Assembly: GCA_947371015.1 (NCBI GenBank)
Contig: CANBNK010000013.1
Span: 1 to 64,000, forward strand
Direction of reading: 5' to 3'
Length of the DNA: 64,000 bases
DNA from: Acetobacteraceae bacterium
GTDB lineage: Bacteria > Pseudomonadota > Alphaproteobacteria > Acetobacterales > Acetobacteraceae
The stretch's first letter is position 1. Every line of letters starts with the position of its first letter. Both the position numbers and the translations under genes were made by a program. The notes beneath the pieces were generated by a model. That model was not told the origin of the DNA. It saw only the letters and a program-made list of their open reading frames with translations, and searched no databases. Of the stretch, positions 8,512 through 17,846 are shown one piece after another.

Positions 8512-10317
8512 TCAAGCGTCCATCTTCAGCGCGGCGATGAAGGCCGACTGCGGGATCTCCACCTTGCCGAACTGGCGCATGCGCTTCTTGCCTTCCTTCT
8601 GCTTGTCCAACAGCTTGCGCTTGCGGCTGATGTCGCCGCCATAGCACTTGGCGGTAACGTCCTTGGACATGGCGGAGATCGTCTCGCGCGCGATCACACG
8701 GCCGCCAATGGCCGCCTGGATCGGGATCTTGAACAGCTGGCGCGGGATCAGCTCCTTCAGCTTCTCGCAGATGCTGCGCCCACGCCGGTCCGCCTGGCTG
8801 CGATGCGCCATGAAGCTCAGCGCATCCACCGGCTCCGCATTCACCAGGATGCCGATTTTTACGAGATCGCCGGGCTCATAGCCGTCGATCGCGTAGTCGA
8901 AGCTGGCATAGCCGCGGCTGACCGACTTCAGCCGGTCGTAGAAGTCGAACACAACTTCGTTCAGCGGCAGCCGATACACCGCCATCGCGCGGCTGCCGAC
9001 ATAGGTCAACTCCACCTGCTGCCCGCGGCGTTCGCTGCACAGCGTCAGGATGCTGCCCAGGTATTCGTCCGGCACCATGATGGTCGCCTTGATCCAGGGC
9101 TCCTCGATCTCGGCGATCAGGCTGGGGTCGGGCATGTCGGCCGGGTTGTGCAACTCCTCCAGCGTGCCGTTGGTGCGGCGGATCTTATAGACCACCGAAG
9201 GCGCGGTCGCGATCAGGTCCAGGTCGAACTCGCGGCTCAGGCGCTCCTGCACGATCTCCAGGTGCAACAGGCCGAGGAAGCCGCAGCGATAGCCCATGCC
9301 CAGCGCCGCGCTGTGCTCGGCCTCGAAGTGGAAGCTGCTGTCGTTCAGCCGCAGCTTGCCTAGTGATTCGCGCAGCTTCTCGAAGTCGTCGGCGTCAACG
9401 GGGTACAGGCCGCACCAGACCACGGGGATGCTGGGCTTGAAGCCGGGCAGCGCCACGGTGGCGGGGTTGCGGTCGTCGGTGACGGTGTCGCCCACGTTGG
9501 TGTCGGCGACCGTCTTGATGGCGGCGGTGATGTAGCCCATCTCGCCCGGCCCGAGGGCCTCCACTTGCACCATCTTCGGCCGGAACACGCCCACCTGTTC
9601 CACGGTGTGGGTCGCACCGTTGGACATCATGCGGACCTTCATGCCCTTCTTCAGGTGGCCGTCGCGCACCCGCACCAGCACGACAACGCCCAGATAGGCG
9701 TCGTACCAGCTATCCACCAGCAGCGCGGTCAGCGTCTTCGAGGCATCGCCGGTCGGCGGCGGCAGGCGGGTGACGATGGCTTCCAGCACGCCCTCGATGT
9801 TCAGCCCGGTTTTCGCCGAGATCATCACCGCGTCGGAGGCGTCGAGGCCGATCACATCCTCGATCTGCTGCTTCACCCGGTCCGGCTCGGCCGCCGGCAG
9901 GTCGATCTTGTTGAGGACGGGCACGATCTCGTGGTTCGCGTCCATCGCCTGGTACACGTTGGCGAGCGTCTGCGCCTCGACGCCCTGGGAGGCATCCACC
10001 ACCAGCAGGCTGCCTTCGCAGGCGGCCAGGCTGCGGCTCACCTCATAGGCGAAATCGACGTGGCCGGGCGTGTCCATCAGGTTGAGGACGTAGGTGTTGC
10101 CGTCCTTGGCCGGGTAGTCGATGCGCACGGTCTGCGCCTTGATGGTGATGCCACGCTCGCGCTCGATGTCCATGTTGTCGAGCAGCTGTTCCTTCATGTC
10201 GCGCGCCGCCACCGTGCCGGTGGTCTGGATCAACCGGTCGGCCAGCGTCGATTTGCCGTGGTCGATATGCGCGATGATGGAGAAGTTGCGGATCAGGTGC
10301 AGCGGCGTGTCGGTCAT
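8512..10317 (-). CDS. lepA: Elongation factor 4 (LepA) GTPase
   Basis: Ribosome-associated translational GTPase acting on stalled or mis-translocated ribosomes. Seen: 601 residues, the normal length; G1 AHIDHGKST near residue 16, G3 DTPGHVDF, G4 NKIDLP, G5 SAKTG; EF-G-like domains with [11 protein letters not shown]; and the LepA-specific C-terminal domain ([27 protein letters not shown]). A 109-nt gap containing a GC hairpin separates it from the pheT end. Confidence 0.97.
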   Translation of the reverse strand: MTDTPLHLIRNFSIIAHIDHGKSTLADRLIQTTGTVAARDMKEQLLDNMDIERERGITIKAQTVRIDYPAKDGNTYVLNLMDTPGHVDFAYEVSRSLAACEGSLLVVDASQGVEAQTLANVYQAMDANHEIVPVLNKIDLPAAEPDRVKQQIEDVIGLDASDAVMISAKTGLNIEGVLEAIVTRLPPPTGDASKTLTALLVDSWYDAYLGVVVLVRVRDGHLKKGMKVRMMSNGATHTVEQVGVFRPKMVQVEALGPGEMGYITAAIKTVADTNVGDTVTDDRNPATVALPGFKPSIPVVWCGLYPVDADDFEKLRESLGKLRLNDSSFHFEAEHSAALGMGYRCGFLGLLHLEIVQERLSREFDLDLIATAPSVVYKIRRTNGTLEELHNPADMPDPSLIAEIEEPWIKATIMVPDEYLGSILTLCSERRGQQVELTYVGSRAMAVYRLPLNEVVFDFYDRLKSVSRGYASFDYAIDGYEPGDLVKIGILVNAEPVDALSFMAHRSQADRRGRSICEKLKELIPRQLFKIPIQAAIGGRVIARETISAMSKDVTAKCYGGDISRKRKLLDKQKEGKKRMRQFGKVEIPQSAFIAALKMDA

Positions 10318-10375
10318 GGGAATCCGATGGCCGGCCGAAGGGGACCGGACCTTTGGGGCCTCAGATAAGGCAGGC

Positions 10376-10406
10376 GGGCGCCAAGTCCAAGCTTGGCGTG
10401 GCGCCC
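10376..10406. terminator. GC-rich hairpin after pheT
   Basis: GGGCGCCA (10376-10383) pairs with TGGCGCCC (10399-10406), an 8-bp perfect stem with a 15-nt loop that can itself refold (CCAAG/CTTGG). It lies downstream of the pheT stop on the minus strand. No T tract follows, so factor-independent termination is doubtful. Confidence 0.4.
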
Positions 10407-10426
10407 AAGGGGATTAAGCCTCGGGA

Positions 10427-12892
10427 TTAACCACGCAGGCTTGCCCCCGTGGCCTTCACCACGGCGGCCACCACCTTCTCCGCGACTGCCTCGATCGCGG
10501 CATCGGTCAGGGTGGCGTCGCGCGGTTGCAGCGTGACCTGCACGGCCAGCGAGACCTTGCCCTCCGGCAGCTTCTCACCGGCATAGCGGTCGAAGATCGC
10601 GGCCTCCACGATCAACGCCTTGTCGGCGCCCAACGCCGCCCGGCGCAACGCTTCGGCGCTGACGCCGGCGTCCACCAGAAACGCAAAATCGCGCCGCACC
10701 GGCTGGAAGGCCGGCAGGTCCGGCGCGCCCCGCTTGCGGCGCTTGGGGTCCGGAATGGCGTCGAGGAACACCTCGAACGCCACGGCGGGGCCGGTGATGT
10801 CGAGCGCGGCACGGACCTTGGGGTGGATTTCGCCAAACGTCGCCAGCACGGTCTTCGGCCCCTGCCGCACCACGCCGGACCGGCCGGGGTGGTAGAAGCC
10901 CGGCGCATCCGTGGTGACCTGCACGCCGGCCATCGGCACGCCAAGCGCTGCCAGCACCGCCAGCACATCGCCCTTGGCGTCCATGGCATCCACCGCGCGG
11001 CTGGCCTCCGCCCAATGGCGCGGGGTGTGGCCGACGCGCACGCCGGCGGCCACCTGCAACTGCGTGCCGGGCCGATAGGCGGCGCCGAGTTCGCTCAGCG
11101 CCACATCCGGGTAGCCGCGCGCGGCGTTGCGGCTGGCCGCCAGCAGCAGGCTGGCGACGGGGGTCGGCCGCATCTGGTCCAGGTCCGCGGCGATGGGGTT
11201 CTCGACGCGCAGGCTATCGGGAGTGTCCCCGAACAGCGCGGCGGTCCGGCCTTCCATGAAGCCATAGGTCACGCAGTCCAGCATGCCGCGCGCCGCCAGG
11301 GTCCGCCGGGCCAGCACCGCCCGCGCCTGGCGCGGCGACAGCGCCGCCGGCGGCACCGCCGAGGCAACCGGCAGCGAAACCGGCGGGATGGTGTTCAGCC
11401 CGCGGATGCGCAGCACTTCCTCGATCAGGTCGCATTCCGGCTCGATCGCGGCGCAGCCCTCGGCGGCCTTGGCGGCGCGCTCCGGCGGCAGTTCCGGCGC
11501 CTGGGTCAGCTCGCCCGCGGCGATGATGTCATTGCGCCAGCTGGGCACCGCCACCGTCACCTGTGCCGCGTCCTGCGCCACCACGCTGAAGCCGAGCCGT
11601 TCCAGGATGCCCACCGCTTCCGCTGGCAGTACCGTGGTGTCGCCGCCATAGCTGGCCAGGCGCTCGAACCGCAGGGTGGCGTTGCGCTGCCAGGCCGGCG
11701 GGGTGCCGGCGGCAGCGACTTCGCTGGCCTCGCCGCCGCAGAGTTGCAGGATGGTCTGCGTCGCCAGCTCCAGCGCCAGGGCGGGCAGTGCCTGGTCCAC
11801 GCCACGCTCGAAGCGGGCGCGGGCGTCGGTCCGCACGTCATGCCGCCGGCCCGAGAGCGCGATGCGGACGGGGTCGAAGATGGCGCATTCGATGAAGCAC
11901 TCGGTGGTGCCCGCGTCGCAGCCGGTCGGCTCGCCGCCGATGATGCCGCCCAGCGCCTCCGGGCCGCTCTCATCGGCAATGATGCCGTCTTCCGGCGTCA
12001 GCGCGTAGGTCTTGCCGTTCAGCGCCAGCAGGCTCTCGCCGTCCTGCGCCATGCGCATCGTCAGGGTACTGCCCTTTACCTTCGCCACGTCGAACACGTG
12101 CAGCGGCCGGCCGAGGCCGTAGGTGAACAGGTTGGTCACGTCCACCAGCGCGCTGATCGAGCGCTGGCCGATGGCGGAGAGCCAGTCCTGCAGCCACTTC
12201 GGCGAGGGGCCGTTCTTCACCCCCCGCACGGCACGGCCCAGCACATAGGCGCAGGCGCGCGGGTCCTCGATGCGCCAGGAGAGCGGGCTGGCATAGGCTG
12301 GGGTGATCGTGGGCGGCACCAGCGGCTTCAACCGGCCAAGCCCGGCCGCGGCCAGGTCCCGCGCCACGCCATGTACGCTCAGCGCGTCGCCGCGGTTGGG
12401 CGTGACGCTGATCTCGATGACCGGGTCGTCCATGCCGGCCCAGGCGGCGTAGCTGGCGCCGATCGGCGCATCCGCCGGCAGGTCGATGATGCCGCTGTGG
12501 TCCTCGCCCAGGCCGAGTTCGCGGGCCGAGCACATCATGCCCTCGGACTTCACGCCGCGGATTTCACCCACCTTCAGCACCGTGCCGGTGGCGGGGATGG
12601 TGTCGCCGGGCATGGCCAGCACACCCACCAGCCCGGTCCGCGCATTCGGCGCGCCGCAGACAACCGACAAAAGCTTGCCGTCGCCGGCATCCACGGTCAG
12701 TGCGCGCAGCCGGTCGGCATTCGGGTGCTGCGTCGCCTCCACCACGCGGGCAATGCGGAAGCTGGCCAGCGCGCGGGCCTTGTCCTCGACGCCCTCGACC
12801 TCCAGCCCGATGCTGTTCAGGCAGGCCAGGATTTCGTCCAGCGACGCTTCGGTTTCGAGATGCGTCTTCAGCCAGGAAAGCGGGAACTTCAT
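10427..12892 (-). CDS. pheT: Phenylalanyl-tRNA synthetase beta subunit
   Basis: Large subunit of the alpha2-beta2 enzyme that charges tRNA-Phe. Seen: 821 residues; MKFPLSWLKTHL start; an EMAP/OB-type tRNA-binding domain (about 40-150, with HPNADRLRALTVD); central B3/B4 and B5 domains (ISVTPNRGDALSVHGVARDL early); and a C-terminal FDX-ACB domain with FQPVRRDFAFLVD. ATG 12892 is used instead of 12901 because it gives the family N-terminus and lies 1 nt after the pheS TGA, indicating coupling. Confidence 0.96.
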   Translation of the reverse strand: MKFPLSWLKTHLETEASLDEILACLNSIGLEVEGVEDKARALASFRIARVVEATQHPNADRLRALTVDAGDGKLLSVVCGAPNARTGLVGVLAMPGDTIPATGTVLKVGEIRGVKSEGMMCSARELGLGEDHSGIIDLPADAPIGASYAAWAGMDDPVIEISVTPNRGDALSVHGVARDLAAAGLGRLKPLVPPTITPAYASPLSWRIEDPRACAYVLGRAVRGVKNGPSPKWLQDWLSAIGQRSISALVDVTNLFTYGLGRPLHVFDVAKVKGSTLTMRMAQDGESLLALNGKTYALTPEDGIIADESGPEALGGIIGGEPTGCDAGTTECFIECAIFDPVRIALSGRRHDVRTDARARFERGVDQALPALALELATQTILQLCGGEASEVAAAGTPPAWQRNATLRFERLASYGGDTTVLPAEAVGILERLGFSVVAQDAAQVTVAVPSWRNDIIAAGELTQAPELPPERAAKAAEGCAAIEPECDLIEEVLRIRGLNTIPPVSLPVASAVPPAALSPRQARAVLARRTLAARGMLDCVTYGFMEGRTAALFGDTPDSLRVENPIAADLDQMRPTPVASLLLAASRNAARGYPDVALSELGAAYRPGTQLQVAAGVRVGHTPRHWAEASRAVDAMDAKGDVLAVLAALGVPMAGVQVTTDAPGFYHPGRSGVVRQGPKTVLATFGEIHPKVRAALDITGPAVAFEVFLDAIPDPKRRKRGAPDLPAFQPVRRDFAFLVDAGVSAEALRRAALGADKALIVEAAIFDRYAGEKLPEGKVSLAVQVTLQPRDATLTDAAIEAVAEKVVAAVVKATGASLRG

Positions 12893-12893
12893 C

Positions 12894-13982
12894 TCACACA
12901 CCCTCCGCCAGGGAAGGCGGGCTCAAGGGGTCGCTGGCCCAATGCTTCAGCCAGCGCAGGTCGCTCTCATAGAAGGGCCGCAGGTCCGGCATGCCATGCT
13001 TCAGCATGGTGATCCGCTCGATCCCCATGCCGAAGGCAAAACCCTGCCATTCCCGCGGGTCGATGCCGCAATTGGCCAGTACCTTCGCATGCACCATGCC
13101 GGAGCCCAGAATCTCCAGCCAGTCGCTGCCCTTGCCGAGTTCGCCGGTCTTCCGGTTCCAGCCGATATCCACTTCCATCGACGGTTCGGTGAACGGGAAG
13201 TAGCTGGCGCGGAACCGCACCGGCAGGTCGCGAATGTCGAAGAAGGTGCGCAGGAAATCGATCAGGCAGCCCTTCAGGTGGCCGAGCGTGATCCCGCGGT
13301 CGATCACCAGGCCTTCGACCTGGTGGAACATCGGGCTGTGTGTCGCGTCGTGGTCCGCCCGCCAGGTGCGGCCCGGCGCGATGATGCGGATCGGCGGTTC
13401 CTGCCCCAGCATGGTGCGCGCCTGCACCGGGGAGGTATGCGTCCGCAGCACGGGGCGCCGGCCATCCGGCCCCGCCGGCAGGTAGAAGGTGTCGTGGTCC
13501 TGCCGTGCCGGGTGGTGGTCGGGGATGTTCAGCGCGCCGAAGTTCAGCCAGTCGCTCTCGATGTCCGGGCCTTCCGCCACCGCGAAGCCCATGGCGCCGA
13601 AGATCGCGGTGACCTCCTCCATGGTGCGGCTGATCGGGTGGATGCCGCCGGCTTCCGGCCCGGCGGGCGGGAAGGGGCGGGGCGGCAAGGTGACGTCCAG
13701 CCGCTCGGCCAGCAGGCGGGCGTCCAGCGCGGCGTCTTCCAGCGCGCCGCGGCGGCCCTCCACCAGGGCCTCCAACTCGCCTTTCAGCCGGTTGAGGCTG
13801 GCACCGCGCTCCTTGCGCGCCTCGGGCGCGATGCCGCCCAGGCCCTTCAGCAGCCCGGTCAGGCTGCCCGACTTGCCGAGCACGGCCACGCGCACCGCGT
13901 CCCAGGCGCGCAGGTCGGTGGCGGCGGCCAGTTGTGCGGCGGTGCCCTCGCGCAGGGCGGCCAGGTCGTCGGTTTCGCTCAT
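12894..13982 (-). CDS. pheS: Phenylalanyl-tRNA synthetase alpha subunit
   Basis: Catalytic class II subunit, partner of PheT. Seen: 362 residues; an N-terminal coiled-coil tRNA-binding region (1-100); [19 protein letters not shown]; motif 2 region [30 protein letters not shown]; and motif 3 [18 protein letters not shown]. It lies 191 nt downstream of rplT, and a terminator-like hairpin stands 22 nt before its start, so part of its expression may be controlled by read-through from the ribosomal protein genes. Confidence 0.97.
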   Translation of the reverse strand: MSETDDLAALREGTAAQLAAATDLRAWDAVRVAVLGKSGSLTGLLKGLGGIAPEARKERGASLNRLKGELEALVEGRRGALEDAALDARLLAERLDVTLPPRPFPPAGPEAGGIHPISRTMEEVTAIFGAMGFAVAEGPDIESDWLNFGALNIPDHHPARQDHDTFYLPAGPDGRRPVLRTHTSPVQARTMLGQEPPIRIIAPGRTWRADHDATHSPMFHQVEGLVIDRGITLGHLKGCLIDFLRTFFDIRDLPVRFRASYFPFTEPSMEVDIGWNRKTGELGKGSDWLEILGSGMVHAKVLANCGIDPREWQGFAFGMGIERITMLKHGMPDLRPFYESDLRWLKHWASDPLSPPSLAEGV

Positions 13983-14003
13983 GCTACTGCGTCCTGCACA
14001 CGT

Positions 14004-14033
14004 AAAAGGCCGCCTCCTCGCGGAAGCGGCCCT
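14004..14033 (-). terminator. Terminator or attenuator hairpin before pheS
   Basis: On the minus strand GGCCGC-TTCC... pairs with ...GGAGGCGGCC (plus-strand arms 14008-14017 and 14022-14031, one mismatch, 4-nt loop) and is followed by TTTT (14004-14007). This is the best intrinsic-terminator shape in the window. It may end rpmI-rplT transcripts or attenuate pheST. I found no obvious Phe-rich leader peptide between rplT and the hairpin, so simple termination or partial read-through is favoured. Confidence 0.65.
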
Positions 14034-14173
14034 CTCGTAACTGCGTTACCCCTCACGGGGAAGACCCGGCAGGCGGTTTACCGCCAGCCGAGCCGCCGAA
14101 CGGCGGCCGCCGGTAGTCCGGCGTAGCCAAGGGCGCGGATGCGCCCGCCCGGCGACTGAGGGCCTATGGTTTG

Positions 14174-14545
14174 TCAGGCGGCCGGGGCCGCCTCACGCGC
14201 AGCGCGGGCCTTGTCAACCAGCGCGGCGAAGGTGGTGGGGTCGTCGAAGGCGATGGTCGCCATCACCTTGCGGTCCATCTCCACGCCCGCGGCCTTGATG
14301 CCGGCGATGAACTGGGAATAGGTCATCCCGTGTTCACGCACCGCGGCGTTGATGCGCTGGATCCACAGGCCGCGGAACTCGCGCTTCTTGTTGCGACGGT
14401 CGCGATAGGCGTATTGCAGCGCCTTCTCGACCCGCTGCAGCGCGGGGCGGAATGTCTTGGACGAGCGGCCTACATAGCCCTTGGCGAGCTTGAGGACCTT
14501 CTTGTGACGGGCATGGGCGGTTACGCCGCGCTTAACACGTGCCAT
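14174..14545 (-). CDS. rplT: 50S ribosomal protein L20
   Basis: Binds 23S rRNA early in large-subunit assembly and often represses its own operon. Seen: 123 residues; [24 protein letters not shown] start; [22 protein letters not shown]; and a short acidic/alanine C-terminal tail. It follows rpmI with a 13-nt gap. The usual upstream infC is not in this cluster. Confidence 0.98.
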   Translation of the reverse strand: MARVKRGVTAHARHKKVLKLAKGYVGRSSKTFRPALQRVEKALQYAYRDRRNKKREFRGLWIQRINAAVREHGMTYSQFIAGIKAAGVEMDRKVMATIAFDDPTTFAALVDKARAAREAAPAA

Positions 14546-14558
14546 TTCTCAGCGCTCC

Positions 14559-14765
14559 TTACCGGCTCAGCCCATAGGGCAGCCACTGCATCACCGTGAT
14601 CGCGTCCTGGTGGCGCAGCACCTGATTACCGGTGTTCTGCCGCTTCACCTTGGACGAACGGGCGGACAGGTTGTGCCGCTTCTTGCCAGGGCCGGCGAGA
14701 ACCTTGCCGGTAGCGGTGATCTTGAAGCGCTTCTTTGCAGAAGACTTCGTCTTCATCTTGGGCAT
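14559..14765 (-). CDS. rpmI: 50S ribosomal protein L35
   Basis: Small basic large-subunit protein of 68 residues. Seen: [20 protein letters not shown] start and the family C-terminal part [15 protein letters not shown]. The frame is open upstream to 14930, but AGGAGGT lies 6 nt before ATG 14765 and the family begins there. It heads the rpmI-rplT-pheS-pheT cluster, about 118 nt downstream of the predicted transcription start. Confidence 0.97.
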   Translation of the reverse strand: MPKMKTKSSAKKRFKITATGKVLAGPGKKRHNLSARSSKVKRQNTGNQVLRHQDAITVMQWLPYGLSR

Positions 14766-14889
14766 TTCGGACCTCCTATGCGGTCGTGGGTGCCTTCCCC
14801 GAAGGGAGGGCGGAACCGCGGCCTGGCATGCCCTACAAGCCAGTCGCGCGGGTGCCCGCAGGGTTGCCCCCACAGACGCGAAGGCGGGG

Positions 14890-14918
14890 GCTATAGCGGC
14901 GGCTGCCGCGGGATGCAA
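14890..14918 (-). promoter_or_regulatory. Sigma-70-like promoter for rpmI-rplT-pheST
   Basis: Reading leftward, TTGCAT (14913-14918) is followed after exactly 17 nt by TATAGC (14890-14895). Transcription would start near 14883 and give a leader of about 118 nt that can fold a C/G-rich hairpin around 14790-14815. An L20-binding site in that leader is possible from what is known of this operon in other bacteria, but is not shown here. Confidence 0.6.
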
Positions 14919-14945
14919 GCGGCGATGCAAGAGCCTGATCGGCTT

Positions 14946-15029
14946 AGGCGGAATCGCCGTAAGCCGTGAATCAGTCTCTCCAGCTACAAGCTTGGAGCGT
15001 GAGCGCGTCAGGCAGAAGCGATCACGCTC
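14946..15029 (+). repeat. Intergenic repeat family 2, copy A
   Basis: Shares a scattered but ordered pattern with 54986-55060: AGGCGGAATCGCCG at the left, then a TGaATCAG block, a C.CTC block and a right-hand hairpin ending ATCACGCT. Here the hairpin is GAGCGTGA (14995-15002) with TCACGCTC (15022-15029), loop 19 nt. MITE copy A is inserted immediately at its right edge. Function unknown. Confidence 0.6.
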
Positions 15030-15184
15030 TAACAGGCTGCCGAAATTCTACCACGGAAGGACAACAAAGGTTGCAATGGAATCCGTCCGGGCCTTTGCCT
15101 GAAACTTCCTGTCGCTCCGCGTCGGCGCCGCGAATCAATGTTGCGGCGTCCGGTGCCGAAAATCGAATTTCCGCAGCCTGCTAA
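15029..15184 (+). mobile_element. MITE-like element, copy A (148 bp plus 4-bp duplications)
   Basis: Core 15033-15180 starts CAGGCTGCCGAAATT and ends with the inverse of CAGGCTGCGGAAATT. It is flanked by direct CTAA repeats (15029-15032 and 15181-15184). It matches the inverted copy at 27037-27156 with 4 substitutions plus one 28-bp segment present only here, next to the right terminal repeat. No transposase reading frame fits inside. A YTAR-type 4-bp duplication suggests mobilisation by an IS5-family transposase in trans; that is an inference. Confidence 0.85.
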
Positions 15185-15204
15185 GCCCAACCGTGCTGCG
15201 GGCG

Positions 15205-16566
15205 CTATTCCAGCCCGACCAGGCCACGGGCGTAATCCCGCGCCTCGAACGGCCGCAGGTCCGCCGCCTTCTCGCCGACGCCGACGAAGTGGACCGGCAG
15301 CCCGAACTCCTGCGCCAGCGCCACCACCACGCCGCCCTTGGCCGAACCGTCCAGCTTGGTCACCGCCAGGCCGGAGACATCCACCATCTCCTTGAACACT
15401 TTTACTTGTTGCAGCGCGTTTTGGCCGGTGGTGGCGTCCAGCGTCAGCAGCACGGAATGCGGCGCGGTCGGGTCCACCCGGCGGATAACCCGTATAATTT
15501 TGCGCAGTTCTTCCATCAGGGCGGATTTGTTGTGCAGGCGGCCGGCGGTATCCACCAGCAGCACCTGGGTGCCGTCCGTGCGGGCCGCGGTCAGCGCATC
15601 GAAGGCCAGGCCGGCGGCGTCGGCGCCATGCTTGGCAGGGGCGTGGACGCGGGCGCCGGTGCGCTCGCCCCAGATCTGCAACTGCTCCACCGCGGCGGCG
15701 CGGAAGGTGTCACCGGCTACGAAGGCACAGCGCAGCCCCTCGGCGCGATACTGCTGCCCCAGCTTGGCGATGGTGGTGGTCTTGCCGGTACCGTTCACGC
15801 CGACCACCAGCACCACATGCGGCGCATGGCTGGGGTTGATCGGCATGGGCAGCGCGACAGGCGCCAGAATCTCGGCCAGTGCCTCGGCCAGCGCGGCCTT
15901 GACCTCCTCGTCCGTCACTTCCTTGCCGAAGCGGGTCTTGCGGAAACCCTCCACGATCCGGCGGCTGGCGGCCACGCCCAGGTCGGCCGAGATCAGCGTC
16001 TCCTCCAACTCCTCCAGCGCCGCCTCATCCAGCCGACGCTTCTTGAAGACGGCGGTGATGCTCTCGGTCAGCTTGGCCGTGGTGCGGGACAGCCCGGCCT
16101 TGAGGCGGGAGAACCAGCCGCCCTTCTGCTCGGGCTCGGGGTGGGGCTCAGGCTCACTGGTCGCCAGCGCCTCGGCGCCCTGCGGTGGCTCTGGCGTGGG
16201 CGGCGGCATGGCCGGGACCTGGTCGGCAGCGACCAGCTCGTACAGGCCGGGTGATGAAAAGGGCGGCGTCGCGGCCGGTACCGGGGCCAGGGCGGGTTCG
16301 CCGATGCCGATTGCCGGCGGCATGGGCGCGGAGGGCATCCCGGCTGGTGGCAACAGGCCCGGCGGCGGCGAGACGGTGGGTGCCGTGCCTTCCAGCGGTC
16401 CCTGCGTCGGCGCACCCTCGGGCAAAACTGGCGTTGTCGCGCCCGCTGACGGGACTGCTGTGGGCGCGCCAGCCGGCGATCCTTGTGTCGGCGCGCCTGC
16501 AGGCGCGACCGGCTCGGCCGCTTCCTCCTTGCCGCGAAGTCGGGTGATCCAGTCGCGCAGCGCCAT
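15205..16566 (-). CDS. ftsY: Signal recognition particle receptor FtsY
   Basis: SRP receptor GTPase that docks ribosome-nascent chain complexes at the membrane. Seen: 453 residues; a basic amphipathic N-terminus ([15 protein letters not shown]); a low-complexity region (about 20-120) of imperfect GAPTQG/PAGAPT repeats; then the NG domain with GVNGTGKTTTIAKLGQQY, DTAGRLHNKSALM and TKLDGSAKGG. The repeat-rich linker replaces the acidic A domain of enterobacterial FtsY. Its ATG overlaps the mtaB stop by one base (TGATG). Confidence 0.95.
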   Translation of the reverse strand: MALRDWITRLRGKEEAAEPVAPAGAPTQGSPAGAPTAVPSAGATTPVLPEGAPTQGPLEGTAPTVSPPPGLLPPAGMPSAPMPPAIGIGEPALAPVPAATPPFSSPGLYELVAADQVPAMPPPTPEPPQGAEALATSEPEPHPEPEQKGGWFSRLKAGLSRTTAKLTESITAVFKKRRLDEAALEELEETLISADLGVAASRRIVEGFRKTRFGKEVTDEEVKAALAEALAEILAPVALPMPINPSHAPHVVLVVGVNGTGKTTTIAKLGQQYRAEGLRCAFVAGDTFRAAAVEQLQIWGERTGARVHAPAKHGADAAGLAFDALTAARTDGTQVLLVDTAGRLHNKSALMEELRKIIRVIRRVDPTAPHSVLLTLDATTGQNALQQVKVFKEMVDVSGLAVTKLDGSAKGGVVVALAQEFGLPVHFVGVGEKAADLRPFEARDYARGLVGLE

Positions 16567-17846
16567 CAGGCGGTCTCCGCCAGCAGGCCGTGGGCATCGG
16601 CGCCGGTCACCCGCAGCCGCCGCAACTCGCCGGGGCTGGCACTGCCGGAAAGCAGCCGCAGCGGGGCGAACTGCGCGGTGTGGCCGCGGTCGGGGTGTTC
16701 AAACAACACGGTTTCCTCGGCGCCCAGGCGCGCGGTGTAGAGCCGAGACGCCTGCGCGGCGCCGGCGGCGCGCAGCCTGGCCGCGCGTTCCTTGCGCAGT
16801 GCCACCGGCACCTGCGGCATCCGTGCCGCCGGGGTGGAGGGTCGCGGCGAATACGGGAAGACGTGCAGGAAGCTGAGGTCCATCTCCGCCACCAGGTCCA
16901 GCGTCTGCTGGAACTCGGCCTCGCCCTCGGTCGGGAAGCCGGCGATCAGGTCGGCGCCGAAGACGATGCCCGGCCGCAGCGCCCGCGCCCGTTCGGCGAA
17001 GGCCAGCGCGTCGGTGCGCAGGTGGCGGCGCTTCATCCGCTTTAAAATCAGGTCGGCGCCATGCTGCACGGAGAGATGCAAATGCGGCATCAGCCGCGGC
17101 TCCTCGGCGATCAGCCGCCACAGGTCGGCATCCACCTCCACCGGGTCCAGCGAGGACAGGCGCAGCCGCGGCAGGTCCGGCACCAGCGCCAGCAGTCGGC
17201 GCACCATCTGGCCCAGGCTGGGCGCGCCCGGCAGGTCCGGCCCGTAGCTGGTGATGTCTACGCCGGTCAGCACCACCTCGTTGTAGCCATGCGCCACCAG
17301 GGCGCGCACCTGCTCGACGATGACGCCGATGGGCACGGAGCGCGACGGCCCGCGGCCAAAGGGGATGACGCAAAACGTACAGCGATGGTCGCAGCCCTGC
17401 TGCACCTGCACGAAGGCGCGCGCCCGATTGGCGAACTCGGTCACCAGGTGCGCTGCCGTCTCGGTGGCCGCCATGATGTCCGAGACCGGCGGCGCCGCGC
17501 CCAGCACCCAGGCTTCCGGCTTCAGCTTTTCCGCGTTGCCCAGCACGCGGGTCACGCCCGGGATTTCCGCCCACTTCTCCGGCGCGATCTGGGCGGCGCA
17601 GCCGGTGACGAGGATGGTCGCTTCCGGGTTTTCCCGCGCGGCCCGGCGGATCGCCTGGCGCGCCTGGCGCTCCGCCTCGGCGGTCACCGCGCAGGTATTC
17701 ACCACGATGGTGCGGACATGCCCGGCCTCGGTCGCCAGCGCGCGCATCGCCTCGCTCTCATAGGTGTTGAGCCGGCAGCCGAAGGTCAGCACCTGCACGC
17801 CCGCGGCGCCGCCGCTGGCCGCGCCTGCCAGGTCATGCTCGCTCAC
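16566..17846 (-). CDS. mtaB: tRNA methylthiotransferase MtaB-type (ms2t6A)
   Basis: Radical SAM enzyme that adds a methylthio group to t6A37 of tRNA. Seen: 426 residues; an N-terminal UPF0004 domain with cysteines in TFGCRLN, VNTCAVT and VTGCAAQ; radical-SAM motif CDHRCTFC; and a C-terminal TRAM-like region. The start is GTG 17846, whose last bases form the dapF TGA stop (GTGA overlap). It lies between dapF and ftsY in a tightly coupled operon. Confidence 0.93.
   Translation of the reverse strand: MSEHDLAGAASGGAAGVQVLTFGCRLNTYESEAMRALATEAGHVRTIVVNTCAVTAEAERQARQAIRRAARENPEATILVTGCAAQIAPEKWAEIPGVTRVLGNAEKLKPEAWVLGAAPPVSDIMAATETAAHLVTEFANRARAFVQVQQGCDHRCTFCVIPFGRGPSRSVPIGVIVEQVRALVAHGYNEVVLTGVDITSYGPDLPGAPSLGQMVRRLLALVPDLPRLRLSSLDPVEVDADLWRLIAEEPRLMPHLHLSVQHGADLILKRMKRRHLRTDALAFAERARALRPGIVFGADLIAGFPTEGEAEFQQTLDLVAEMDLSFLHVFPYSPRPSTPAARMPQVPVALRKERAARLRAAGAAQASRLYTARLGAEETVLFEHPDRGHTAQFAPLRLLSGSASPGELRRLRVTGADAHGLLAETA

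Noticed and set aside
10526-13012. 828-codon plus-strand frame opposite pheT
   Set aside because: Antisense shadow of a certain essential gene; no recognisable protein features.
14034-14173. Phe-rich leader peptide for pheST attenuation
   Set aside because: No ATG- or GTG-started short frame with clustered Phe codons was found on the minus strand between rplT and the hairpin.
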